A DNA stretch of 64,000 nt from Amphirosellinia nigrospora (taxonomy: Eukaryota > Ascomycota > Sordariomycetes > Xylariales > Xylariaceae), in contig SCHM01000006.1 in NCBI GenBank assembly GCA_004123355.1, positions 248,001-312,000 of the forward strand, in the 5' to 3' direction. Under the pieces are notes generated by a model, which was not told where the DNA came from, did not search any database, and was given only the letters and a program-made list of their open reading frames with translations. Below are positions 48,694 through 59,701 of the stretch, piece after piece (position 1 is the first letter of the stretch; each line of letters starts with the position of its first letter). Made by a program: the position numbers and the translations under genes.

Positions 48694-49980
48694 ATGACCA
48701 CGCTCGGATTGCTGCCGGAGCCCGCTGGCTATGTTGCCGGTTTATCTGTTCTCGCCGCGATTGCTACTCTCACAGTTGTCCTGCGATTTTGGGCAACAAG
48801 GATCACAAGGGCCGGGCTACACCCCGATGACTGGCTATCGTTAATTACCATCATCACAGCTCACGCGCTGACAGCATCGATATTCGTCGCCTTCCACAAT
48901 TTACGGATTGGGACATCCCACTGCAGAAGTTCTCGCAGCCGACCCCTGGATACTAACAGGCTTGTTAAAAGTAAGAACCATGAACTTTGTTAACTAGATA
49001 AGCTATTAACCAGGCCTACAGATTAGTTATGCTGCTTCGCCTGTATATACGCTTGCATCGTTCACGGTAAAACTAGCGGTAATAGGATTCTATTTCCGCA
49101 TCTTTCCGACTCGTACAACAAGATGGGCCTGTGGTATTCTTGCTCTGGTCTGCTTCACGTGGTTTCTACTTGCAGTGGTAATTGCATTTATCGCCTGCCG
49201 CCCGCTTCGCAGGATTGGGAGCCAACCATCAATCACTGTGTTGATTCTACGAAGTATCCTATTCCACTGGCTGCAGTTAACGTCATCGTCGACGCTGCGA
49301 CCGTAGCATTACCGATCTATGAGGTTTTTAAACTGCATCTTTCAAAACAAAAGAAGTATACCGTCGCCGGCATCTTCTTCATTGGCGCCATGTAAGTATT
49401 CTCAGACAGCCTAATCTTATTGATGCTAATTAATACACCAGTGCAACAGCGGCTAGTCTTACGCGCCTTATTGGGTTAGTATTTGCGGTAAATGAAAGTA
49501 CGGCGGTCGATCCTGCACGTAAGTATTTTGTTAAACTTTACGGTACACCCGAAGCTTTTCGTGTCTTTACTTGGCTAATCATGAACCAATAGGGTTGGAC
49601 ACTCTACTCACTTCCTTAGTGATTATAGAGGTTTACGTTGGTCTCATAGGCGCCAACATCCCAACGCTCGGCCCAATCCTGGATAAAATCAGGGCAAAAA
49701 GAATCTCACAGGGGCTCAGTACAACTCGAATTCGCATTCAGGTATGAACTCAAAGTCGTCCAAAGCAAGGTCGGGGTCCTATAGCAAGACGCTGGACCGC
49801 AACACAAGCAGGAGTCGCCTGCGCAATGAAGATGATGTCGAAGGCTCTTATGAAAGGCTCGAGGGTGCGTCTATCGCGTCAACTCCGGCTGAAACTATGG
49901 GCGATTGGCGGAACAAGCGAGCGGACAGGAGTGACCTCCTCGAAGATGGACGACATACAATTGCATACTATTCATATTGA
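48694..49980 (+). CDS. Rhodopsin-domain fungal integral membrane protein (SAT4/PTH11-like)
   Basis: Seven-span protein of the fungal rhodopsin-domain family, related to PTH11-type receptors. The start at 48694 gives MTTLGLLPEPAGYVAGLSVL. Span 1 (LAAIATLTVVLRFWATRI) is followed by the hallmark LHPDDWLSL and span 2. Exon 2 opens with ISYAASPVYTLASFTVKLAV, then FYFRIFPTRTTRW, the span LVCFTWFLLAVVIAFIACRP, the loop HCVDSTKYPIPLAAVNVIVD with the LPIYEVFKLHLSKQKK helix end, then FFIGA, ATAASLTRLIGLVFAVNES and EVYVGLIGANIPTLGPIL. The C-terminal tail is Ser/Arg-rich and acidic. Introns are 48971-49021, 49392-49441 and 49519-49592, and a fourth slip or junction lies near 49741. There are frame slips near 48915 and 49210. 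No CFEM domain is present. Ligand unknown. Confidence 0.87.
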
Positions 49981-51005
49981 GCGCGATAGTAATTAATAAC
50001 CTAGATGGTCATTTTAAACCCGTGGGCTATACACCACTTTCGAATGAGTTTCTACTATAATCATCATAATTCTCACCCAGTTGTATTGTGCGCATCGTGT
50101 GTCTTGAACTTCAGAGTAGTTCTAATTATATGTAGTCAACTACCAAATATATGACGTATAAAATGATAGAGTTGCTGTATCGAACGTCGGGCTGACTACA
50201 ACCTATTTTTAGTCATATTGCGCTGCATCGCTGTTGTGCTCCAATATAGAGTATAGGGGACAAGTAGCATTACCGTAAACTAATCATTGCCCTGCCTTCA
50301 TGACATTAGGTAGACGGCTGTGACGGATTCCCACGAACGCCATGTCTCAGGGCATCCCTCGCAGGACTACAACATGATGATCTGTGCGACCCTTTACAGC
50401 TCGGTTGATTTTGGTAAATTCCAGAGCATCAGACCGACAGTAAATACTACAAAGGCGTCAAATATGTTAAATCTGCGAGTGAATCTGCGGACGCAGCGCG
50501 CAGATTTTGAGGAAGATATAATCGAGTATTGAACAGGAGAAGATTAGTACTTCATCCCAATTCTGGACGAACGGAGAGAACAGCAATGTACTCTAATTTT
50601 GAAAGAGAATGGAGACGGGACAGTTATAGATGCAACTGGTATCTTTACACTGTTTTTACAAGTCCGGTACACGTATAATTAACTACAGGCAATCAAGTAC
50701 TCGACTGGACGATAGCGAGCCTGCCTGTGACCGTTCGATTAGAGTGTTGAGATACAGTCATAGACCAGCGGTCTATCCCAGACCCTTTATTTGTTACAGC
50801 TCGATTGACCTTGTTTAAAAACGCAAACAGCAGGGGGAAAAGTCCCACATGAACCGCTAAATTTATGTAACAAAGAGCCAACAGCGAGAACTAAAGATAC
50901 CATCCCACGTGAAACTAGACAATACATTTCACCCTGCACGATCAAAGTCTTGGCGTCATCCCATTGTCGCACAATGGCCCAGAAAGTTACGGATGATATT
51001 AAGTT
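49981..51005. other. AT-rich spacer
   Basis: A 70-codon plus-strand frame (50320-50532) has no recognisable pattern. No supported gene. Confidence 0.4.
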
Positions 51006-52607
51006 ATGTTTAGTAAAGAGCCTCAGTACAAGTTCGACAAGGTAGCAGGCCAAGGTGGATCGGGCATTGCCTATGCTTCAAAGATACACAGGCCACGCCC
51101 GATGAATTTCTCGCTTCATCGTGAAGACTTAGTGCTGGGCAATGAAACAGAAATCATTAATGAATTAAGATGGTTAAAAGTGCGTCTACAGCCAATATGT
51201 TGGAAAGGGGCTATACTGATAATAGATATTGATAATAGACAGAGGTTACGATGGACAGAACACTCGTGATGCCCTGTTCTTGATCCCGATCCGTTAGGCA
51301 AATCATTTGAAAGCCTACTTTAGTGATTGAATATTTAGAGAGTGGAACACTTGATGCGTTCTTGAACAGACGTAGAGCTGCTGGGTTGAGGCGGCTGCCG
51401 AATCGTGTCCTCTGGGCAATCTTCCTGTGCCGTGAGTCAGCCTAGTTTCACGTCACCCGTGGGAAGGATAAGCAGTATCTTATTGCCGTGGCTGATGCTT
51501 CACGAAGTTTGTCAGAGCATGTGTCGCGATGGCCAATCCGCCTCACTGGATACCTAATTCAAGAAGCCCAAGGGAAAAGAGGCGGAGCGCTGCCTGCACT
51601 TGTGGATCTCCCGAGCGCCGGTAATTTGATACATAGCGATATGAATTTTGGCAATTGTACGTGATTTCCGTTTGCCGTCCGCTAGGAAATTACATGCCCG
51701 CGATTAACATACTCTGATCAGTGATGTTCGGCGAAAAATCGACAAGTACGTGCTAACGGATCAACAACCGGATACCGAGCACCACTTAGTACCCACTCTC
51801 AAACTTATGGACTTCGGCGATGCGTATGAGATCACAAACCCGGAAGCCCTTCCCAAAGAAGAGATTACGATAGAATATTAAATCTAGCGCCCGAATGGAG
51901 GACGACTTGAGAAAACTGCAAAACATGGGCAAACCACCCATGTAAGTAGCTCACCTGCCCATCAGGGCCGTATTTTTAGGCCAGCACGTCGTGCTTACAG
52001 GTGGCAATAGCGACGGCCGAGAAAGTTCCGCAATGTTGCCATCGACATGAATATTTTAGAAACTGGAGTGTATGTATAATTCATTTAGAACCCATATCAT
52101 CAGCTCTTCATCCGTAGATTCCTCTCCAGTCTGATATACTATTCTAAACATATACGTGCTCTAAATTATAGGTCATGGGTCGCCTCATGACTAACGACTT
52201 CACCAATCCCCAAGCCGCAATATTGCGCGAGATAATTCTTGAAAAATACGATGATATGGCTACGTTAGGAGACCCTAACCTTGACCATGACTTGTTTTGG
52301 TTGGTGGCACGCTGTTTGGCCTTCGACCCGATCTCCGGCCACGCTCTCGCACTTACTGGACCTCGTGGAGATTTACGCCACAACCAAAACGTACGGGAAT
52401 ATTGCTGAGGAGTCTAACGTGTCCATCAGACAAATGATACAAAGATTTATATTTGATGTGTATGACCAAGGGGCAGCGAGTGGTACCATTCTGGCTAGTC
52501 CAGCATCATGGCCGTCGAATTCATCAATAATGGAATTAGAGGATTCAGAGGACAATCCTATAATACTTAGTACTAATGTGTCACCAGTGAACAGGGAGAC
52601 TCTATAG
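51006..52607 (+). pseudogene. Protein-kinase-like gene, probably decayed
   Basis: Pieces of a eukaryotic-type protein kinase lie in the right order on the plus strand. A glycine-rich loop (YKFDKVAGQGGSGIAYASKI) starts the ORF at 51006. The hinge and alpha-D region reads VIEYLESGTLDAFLNRRRAA near 51322. The catalytic loop LIHSDMNFGN near 51630 keeps the H-x-D-x4-N pattern. A DFG motif, LKLMDFGDAYE, lies near 51810. A C-lobe piece, DHDLFWLVARCLAFDP, lies near 52290. Weak introns may separate the exons (one near 51658-51720), but there are also stops between the blocks. It resembles expanded fungal kinase-like families found in accessory DNA. AT-rich flanks and the number of interruptions argue for decay; assembly errors could add to that. 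Confidence 0.65.
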
Positions 52608-52949
52608 ATAATCCTATAGAGCTCGACTCAGAGACTCTTCGTTATTGTAGTATATGTGAGTATGTTTGGCAAAGACCCTGTTGCACTAGTCCATATACTA
52701 TAGGAATTGCTACTACCAATAAGCTAATATTATGGAATGTAGTAATTTAATTGGGACTGTATCATATAAAGCGCATGGAGTTGATAAAAGGCTATGTTGT
52801 ATATCTTTCTAAGGATAGATGTAAAAGATTAGTAACGTGATAAAATACTCACATAAAAATGATTCTGCCAGGGTACTGAGTCACAGTGACCCCCTGGGGT
52901 AGAACTAGTAGACCATCCTTGGTTGCAACAGGTCCTTTAATTTACTCTG
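52608..52949. other. AT-rich spacer
   Basis: No gene seen. Confidence 0.45.
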
Positions 52950-53155
52950 TGGCACCCAATACTTAACACGAGCAGAACTAATTAGCTCCGAAGAATAAAG
53001 TCAATATCATTATAAGCTAAACATAGAAGCTCAAAGTCACTACAAGAAAGGGATCATTTATATACACCATATTACACACACAAAGATAGACTTAGAGACT
53101 TTCATGTAACATGACGTACACATGACCTACACCGTATATCACAGGGCCCTGACAG
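52950..53155 (-). mobile_element. Solo LTR fossil (family shared with 61-63 kb)
   Basis: On the minus strand this begins TGTCAGGGCCCTGTGATATA, like the fossil at 61991. It carries a TATATAAA-type promoter box about 110 bases in and ends near a GGTGCCACA string, giving about 205 bases. Strong divergence from the other copies implies great age. Reading into lower coordinates it is not followed by retrotransposon coding sequence. It looks like a lone LTR. Confidence 0.5.
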
Positions 53156-53225
53156 CAGCATACCATCCAAGGGGCGCTTATATATAAAAATGTCGCCTTG
53201 TTATATGAGACTGGCCCGGCTTTTC

Positions 53226-53530
53226 ATTCCGCCTCGTCATTACCCCCCGTTGTCTCTTCCTGTCGTGACGCCCTGAAGCACCCTGATTATGTTCATCATC
53301 TTCTTCAACGCGATCTTCACTACATATTCTCTTAGCGTGGTGGATTTCGTTTTCTCCGGTGGGACTTTCAACAATCCTTTCAATAGGGGTCTTTGGAACA
53401 CAAATACCGATAGCGTCGCTTGTCTCCTCAAGTGCAACAACAGGTTACACAGGAGGAACCTTGCTATGCAGGTAATCTGCAAAGGTTCGTACCTCCTGAG
53501 AGCTTGTGTCATGGGTCTCCTAACCGCTCC
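53226..53530 (-). other. Unrecognised reading frame beside the LTR fossil
   Basis: A minus-strand frame of about 100 codons, without an obvious start, ends at about 53226, 70 bases before the LTR start. It reads EEDDEHNQGASGRHDRKRQR near its end and is rich in Glu, Lys and Arg. It could be the tail of a decayed element's coding region or of a host gene. I cannot assign it. Confidence 0.2.
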
Positions 53531-53747
53531 CACGGCTCTTTTCCTCTTCCTAAGATACCAGCAGAAGGAAGACTGTTATCGGCGAGATTGATTATGATAT
53601 ACAGTTCAGAACTACCCCGTTCATTTTAAATGGCAAAGTTAATCAGTACAAGTTAATTAGTCTTTACTACGAGTTCGTCCTTTTTAACATCATAACCTGA
53701 AAGTTATCATACAAACGTTGCATACTTACGCCGACGATATGATTGCT

Positions 53748-53835
53748 TGTCACAAGGGCTCTGATTGAGGGCTTGGAATAGGTTCGATTTGAGTAATAAA
53801 CGACTATGGTGCCAAAGGGGCCATATAGATCTAAT
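53748..53835 (+). repeat. Diverged repeat, copy 1
   Basis: Shares TCACAAGGGCTCTGAT and the following AGGGCTTGG with 55766-55800, and a second block (CTATGG.G.CAAAG) 25-30 bases further on in both. Differences in the shared part are mainly C/T and G/A. Confidence 0.6.
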
Positions 53836-53883
53836 TCCTTCCTCCGTTTGAGGAGGATTCGCCGCCTTTTATGCTCAGAATTC

Positions 53884-53910
53884 TCCTTCCTTTCCTTTCC
53901 TTTCCTTCTA
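53884..53910. repeat. CCTTT microsatellite
   Basis: About five imperfect units of TTTCC/CCTTT in AT-rich spacer DNA. Confidence 0.85.
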
Positions 53911-55534
53911 TCGCGGGACCGAAAGGTAAGACCTCTGTAGCCGGTGAGGCGAGTGTTCGGGTTCGAGTTCAGCTCGGCATCTGCTTCTGAGACTCACGAT
54001 AACTTCGTACGACTGCCTCAGCCTCGTAGGGTAGTATCTAGCGAATTCCGTATAACCCTATGTGGCACTGTATTGCGCACTCAGCCAGGGTCCGTGTGAC
54101 ATTGCCTGCTATCAGAAGACTTTTAGTGATGAGAGGTTTGACTCTGAAGTCTTTATCGCGGTTGAAACTAAGACGAAAGTGGATAAATCAGATTAGAGGC
54201 ACTTCCTAGTAGCGAGCACAGAGTATTACGGTAAAATAATCGAAAATCTGGATCTAAACGACAAATGGAACATCATTTATTTGTCACATCGTCTGGTAAA
54301 GCTTTTGTGTGCTATCCATTAGATTACGTATGTTCTGCCCAAAGAAGTTAACAAACTCGCCATTTCCCGAACTTCTCGGTAGGCTTATGACTTCTCTCCT
54401 CAAAACTATGCAAAGCGACACCGTTTTCCGGCCCAAGCGAGCCGAAATCGAATGAACCCATCGCCGGTGTGCTAAGTCTGTCCTAGCGGGACCGATTCGA
54501 ACACTTTATCATTCCGCAGGAAGCCCCAATCTAATTGAGCTCATTGTATTGAAGATATGCTTTTTGTTCTGTTACCTGTGCTTGTTCCGAGGTTTGGGTC
54601 TTGGCAGTTCGATTAAGGGTTTCGTCGGATCGGTGAGACAATTAGCGCGACCCCGACACATCAAGAACAATCCTCAAATGAGCTCTAGTCACACAGACAT
54701 TTAAGTTTAAAGCCCGGCATCTTGTGCACGCGGAATTATTCATAGAAAGCAAAACAGAGGCCTTTAAGATTTAAGTTTAAACGTAAAAACGATAGACTCC
54801 CCTGGTCGTAGCTATCAAGTAAAGCTCGACAGTTTACATTCCCATGAGAGTTGTGGCTTTTAGAGAGCGAACGATGATGACAGACACGATATGATAATTG
54901 CTAGCTTGAGGAAGTAAAATAAGATTTGCATGTCATAGAGTGTTAAAAAGATATGTGAAGGAGGAAGAAGTCCGTCTCCGATCCGAATGGCTGGCTTATT
55001 TCATCAGTCTAACTAGTTAATGCTACATATCTCAACAATGCGGATTCCCAAACCTGCAAGAGGATAACTATGCGACCCCCAAATACTCCTTCATTGATAT
55101 CCACTAGAATGCTACAGACACGCGTTTGGTTGCGCCAGGCACCCTTGCGTTCTACTTCTTTTTTGTCCTGTTGACGTAGTGGAGAATAACGCATTATGTG
55201 ATTTGCCAGATTTGACGCTGTTAGCAGCTTCTGCTTGGTCTCTGTCTGTCTGTCGTTGCTGCTTAAAGTCACGGGTTCAGGCAGCAGGAGCCTGCAAGCC
55301 GCCTAACCGCATCAAAAGGCTGGCAATTTCGCAACGTTTGGTTTGCTTCTTCTTTCCTTGCGCTTATATATCCCCAGAAATTGTCCGGGTCTCTGTCAAT
55401 CAACTTCCCATCACCATACACCATCTCAGCACTCGGCAAGGAGCACGCAGCACCAATTTTTCAACGAAAAGCACATTGCGAGCCTCACGTAAACTAGTTC
55501 ATCATCTTAACAATATCACAATATATCCTTAGCA
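53911..55534. other. AT-rich spacer
   Basis: No gene seen. Frames at 55009-55532 overlap on both strands and show no domain. The last few hundred bases may be the former promoter of the BTB gene. Confidence 0.45.
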
Positions 55535-55699
55535 ATGTCGCTATACTCACGCCTCTAGAAGAGGTGCTCAAGGCTACTAGTGGCTTCAGTGACTTTAGAA
55601 TTATCTGCCAAGGCGTCGGATTCGCAACAAACAGATTTATCGTCTGTGCGCATTCTGAGGTCCTGGCTGCCGCCCTGACAGGCAATTTTTCTGTAAGCT

Positions 55700-55970
55700 G
55701 AGACTTGCAGCTCACTCTTTATATTCTTGGCTCTTCTCTTATAAATCTCGTACTTACAACCTCTATGTCACAAGGGCTCTGATCGAGGGCTTGGGAATAG
55801 CTTCATTCCTTCAGATCTAATAATTGGCTATGGCGTCAAAGACCTCTTACTCTCTAGATTCCTTTCTAGAGACTCGGGACCTGACTAGCCTATATATACA
55901 CAGATTTCGGGCTACCCCAACGGACCTCCGTTGGGCTTGTGTAGCCAATATACTCAAAAGGGTACAAATT
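55700..55970 (+). other. Foreign segment inside the BTB gene
   Basis: It splits the BTB fold and matches no part of it. Its first third resembles 53748-53835. It has a frame reading DSFLETRDLTSLYIHRFRAT that I cannot assign. It could be an inserted repeat, a long intron or the edge of a rearrangement. Confidence 0.4.
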
Positions 55971-56466
55971 GCGAGGGCTGAAAATCCGTGTGACACTCTG
56001 GAAGCCGAGAGCAAGACTGTCAACATGGACTTTGACTTGGATAGCGTGAAACGCTTTTGAATTTCTTTATACTGGGGATTACCACGAGATTCCCCACTCA
56101 GCTCTCGCACTTATAACGTCTATTCCTACCCACGATGAAGGAATCCAAGCTGCACGGACACTGCAAAAACAGAACAAGCTGTGTATGTACTCTCTGTACC
56201 TGGAACACATGTCATTCTCACCAACTAACAGCTTCTTTAGTTTTGTATAATAACGAAGACGACGAGAGGAACGTCACTGAAGATTCCGTACTTCATGACC
56301 TACAACTTAGCAATCTCAAAATTAATTCAGTAAGCCAAGCCGCTGAAAGCTGGATCTGCCATTGTCGCATGAGCTCTGTGGCCGACTACTATAACGTGGC
56401 TCGTCTCTCTGCGCTTTTTCTCGCCAAGCTAGAGAAAGGTCTTCGGAGCAAATGTTGTCATGATAC

Positions 56467-56565
56467 AGAACTGCACACTATACCACAACACTACACAAAA
56501 GTAGAACGTTGTCAAGTTGAGCACTTGACTGCTTGCAGTTGACTATACGTGTACTGGACTTGTGA
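56467..56565 (+). repeat. Direct repeat in the BTB gene, copy 1 (less mutated)
   Basis: Ninety-nine bases matching 56784-56882 without gaps. I count 14 differences, 13 of them transitions. Confidence 0.85.
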
Positions 56566-56783
56566 TAGTACTCCGGCTTTTAAATATAATTGTCCCGATT
56601 GTATTTATAGACCGCGTATAGCCGCTACTAAAAACCGGAGTTTTAAGAGTACGTAAACGATATATAATATTTAACGTAGAAGTAAATAACTAGTGCTCGA
56701 ACTACGCTAAGTAGCAAGAATTTAGCTGCCCAGTCCTGGTCTCGAAAACGTACCTTTTGGAGACTTAACAAACTATTATATAT

Positions 56784-56882
56784 AGAAATATATACTATAC
56801 TACAGCATTATATAAAAGTAGAACGTTGTTAAGTTGAGCATTTGATTGCTTGCAGTTAACTATACGTGTACTGGACTCGTGA
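56784..56882 (+). repeat. Direct repeat in the BTB gene, copy 2 (RIP-type changes)
   Basis: Relative to copy 1, 11 of 14 differences are C to T or G to A. Eight of those 11 lie in CpA or the complementary TpG, the context of repeat-induced point mutation. Confidence 0.85.
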
Positions 56883-57328
56883 CAAATGGTGTGCCGAATT
56901 TCGCGCTCTTCTGCTGGAGTGTGGAAATGAAATCGGTAATAGAGAGACTCAATATTTACTGGGCAACATAGCTGCCGAGCATTATGATGAGCTGGCCGTA
57001 CCCAACTCTTCGAAGCAGGCGGCCTAGTGAGCGGCTTGCACCGTTTGTATTGTCAGGCTGCGCCACAAAGCTCAACGAAACTAAAGCTCTCTATAATGAA
57101 GCTGAATGCTACTGCGAGCAACGAAAGCACAAACTAGATATGGAAGAATCGGAGTTGATTCAAAATACGAGGAACCTTATGGAGTGCAAGTTGTTAACGA
57201 AAACCTGGTCATACTGCCGGAATACCAAGTGTGAAGCCGAGTTTGAGTGTTATTTAGACACCAAGGGCCCAGCCCACTCACTGACATACATCTTACGTTG
57301 CGCTCGTTGCCGTTGCCGTCATGAGTAG

Positions 57329-58104
57329 CAAGAGGACTGAAGAAGCGCTCCGGTCAATCTTTGTTAGTATGACTTCGGAGGTAAAGTCAAGGGACGGGTC
57401 GCTAAGAGAGATCACCGCGTATGACAATGGATTTCGGATGGTTAAACCATAGAGGCTGGCCTGTCACATATCGTATTATTTACCTTGTTTTTGAAACACT
57501 TGACGCTGTTAATAGAGCCCGTAGACGAGAGTCTTTATTTAAATTAACCTTGAGACTTTCTTACCTTCGCGTCATCAACTCCTTGCAGCTAGGTAGGAAC
57601 ATTCTCGTTTGCATACTCACAGGGACTAATGAATAGAGTAATTCCATTCTGCCTCGAAAGTGAAATTATAATAGATGTCAAGGTATTCTTGCGCAACTTC
57701 CGCGTAACGAGAGACACAGCTTTCATGCGGAAGATAAGCCAGGGAGCAAATGGCAACTATCAAATGACGGAGCAGGAATCTACCAAAGGTTTCGAAGAGC
57801 AACAGACATCGCGCGTTATCAAGCGCGGGTATTTATTGATGGGAGTTAAAATGCTCGAAATAGCAAAGCACAGACTTACTATCATTTGAGATCGGGTCGA
57901 TAACCTAGATCAAGTGTTGCCCTATATGCTGCATTGCGAGTAAATGATAGTATATGGCTGTTGTGCAGTTGATGTATTTACATCATTTCTGGGGCCTTCA
58001 CTGTAAATTAATCTACCCTTCACCCCACGTCGTTTCAACGACTCTGCACAAAGATCAACTGTGAACGTACAATCCGGTAACGCATCTCAGTCCAAAGACT
58101 AGCT
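57329..58104. other. Spacer with two small ORFs
   Basis: Plus-strand frames at 57421-57636 and 57629-57889 overlap by eight bases and have no recognisable domain. They may be relics. No supported gene. Confidence 0.35.
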
Positions 58105-58757
58105 CAGCCCTTATCAATACCTGGCAGCGGGAGTCAAGGCGCCAGGAACATATCTATGGCCGTTCTTTGACGCGCTCACGACGTCGCGATACGCGACGCC
58201 TCTGGCCGACCTAGATAATCCGCAGAGAGACGAGGCCGTCGCACAGGCGATCGTATCACAGCATGGCATCCTCCGCGCGCAGATTCTGAGCGAGGGTTTT
58301 TGAGGGCCGGCGAATGCGACGAACGCGACACTCATGAACCCGCCCACTGACACGAGAATTGCCAACGATGCCATCAAGTATGACGGCACAATACGCAACA
58401 GCGTCGGTCGACAGCGGCTCGCTCAAGACCCAACGACGACGCGCGTACTCGAAGCACTGCTCGTCGCGACGCTGCTGCTTTTTGTGGCCGGACGGCTGCT
58501 GATGCAGAATACGAAGCTGTTCTCGCGGAATCCGACGAGCATCGCGAATGGCCGCGCTAGTCGCAGATGGAAATATCGCGTCCATGCTCCCCGAGAACGC
58601 ACAATTGCCACCGGACGAGAAGATATTGGCAGCAGTAGGCGGTGGATATATACTACGCCTGGGATGGTGGACTAGCACCCCGGAGGATGCTTCGTCTCAA
58701 CGGTTTGGCATATATGCGGTAAATACTAGTAAGGAGTTTGTGTTCGACTGGTTATGA
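58105..58757 (+). pseudogene. 3' part of a DUF3433-like membrane protein gene
   Basis: The plus strand reads GTYLWPFFDALTTSRYATPL, then AVAQAIVSQHGILRAQILSE, then GRQRLAQDPTTTRVLEALLV into a membrane span (ALLVATLLLFVAGRLLMQN). The luminal piece KLFSRNPTSIANMAALVADG-like and LRLGWWTSTPEDASSQRFGI follow. The order and spacing match the last part of DUF3433-type fungal proteins, which have several spans and are normally over 1000 residues. Frame slips occur near 58303 and 58550. The DNA upstream is AT-rich without the earlier domains, so this is a 5'-truncated copy. High GC against its surroundings suggests recent arrival relative to neighbouring relics. Confidence 0.7.
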
Positions 58758-59701
58758 AGTCAATGGGTCGTCCTTATTTTTAATAGAATGGGTCGGTTGA
58801 AGTGAACAAAAGGGAACTCTTTTCTTGTTGAAGTTAGTTTAATTTAGCTATAAGTCGCGAGTAAACACTTGTCATCATCGTAATTTGGTTGAGCCTTTCG
58901 GAGCTCTTGTTTGAAGCCGTGACTTTTTTGTGATAGTGAAAAGATGTCACAATCTGATTATCCCATCCCTTCCTGTCCTCTCATGTCCATTTGAGAGACA
59001 CGACCGCCGTCGCTCTTGGCTTTGGGGTAGTTCAATCAAACAAGACTCCCCGGTTCCCACTCACCTGCAGGTAAGGCTGAGCAGGGATATAGATTCGAGT
59101 TAGAGTAGTTGCCAAATATAAATGCTATTGATGAGAACGCAGCATATATACTGGGTTGACCATTAACAATTTGGATTCTGGAGTTGTAGTTGGTAATCCT
59201 TCGTCTCAGCCTGTGTGTCGTGATCTGTCAGCTGTCGTCGTTAGCATGGCGAAATGAGGTCGGGAAGCTCCCGTTCTGGCAAGGCCGATATCACCGCTCT
59301 ACACCCCAGTCCGGCTAGTGCCAGCCCAGGCCGGTGGAATCCAGTGTGGAATTGCACCCATCCTGGCTATCCGCTAATGCGCGGTACCAAGCTCAGCTTA
59401 GCGGCGAGCGACAGTCCCTGATAGGGTAGACTTGCGACCACAATTTCCCCCTGGAGGATTGCGCTGACCCCGCCATCGATACCCCTCGTCTAGTTGAACA
59501 GTTGAAGCCCCTCCAAAAGACCGGTGTATAATATCAAATGCTGATTGCTGACTACGGCTCCTACTAATAATACTCCCAACCCACCCGTTTCCCACAAGCT
59601 TTTCTTAGTATTTTATTCTTCATATAGTGAAGCCGTCGCCATTGTCACCACATAGAAAACAAAACAACAGGAGAGCTAAAAGGGCAAGGAAAACCAGCAC
59701 A
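58758..59701. other. ERG19 upstream region
   Basis: No gene seen. It holds the promoter and leader of the decarboxylase gene. The 25-codon in-frame extension upstream of 59702 begins with GTG, so I did not use it. Confidence 0.45.

Larger units (their letters stand above)
55535..57328 (+). pseudogene. BTB/POZ-domain protein gene, interrupted and duplicated
   Basis: A fungal BTB/POZ protein in pieces. From the ATG at 55535 the product starts MSLYSRL, then after one lost base EEVLKATSGFSDFRIICQG and NRFIVCAHSEVLAAALTGNF, the first half of a BTB fold. About 270 bases of unrelated sequence follow. The fold resumes with SKTVNMDFDLDSVKR and NFLYTGDYHEIPHSALALI. Further on are VADYYNVARLSALFLAKLEK, the helical BACK-like part, and LLGNIAAEHYDELAV. 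The end has the family's cysteine-rich tail, TWSYCRNTKCEAEFECYLDT and YILRCARCRCRH. BTB proteins of this type are expanded in fungi and may be Cullin-3 adaptors. A 99-base direct duplication lies inside the gene (56467-56565 and 56784-56882). Stops in several places make it non-functional as it stands. Confidence 0.72.
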
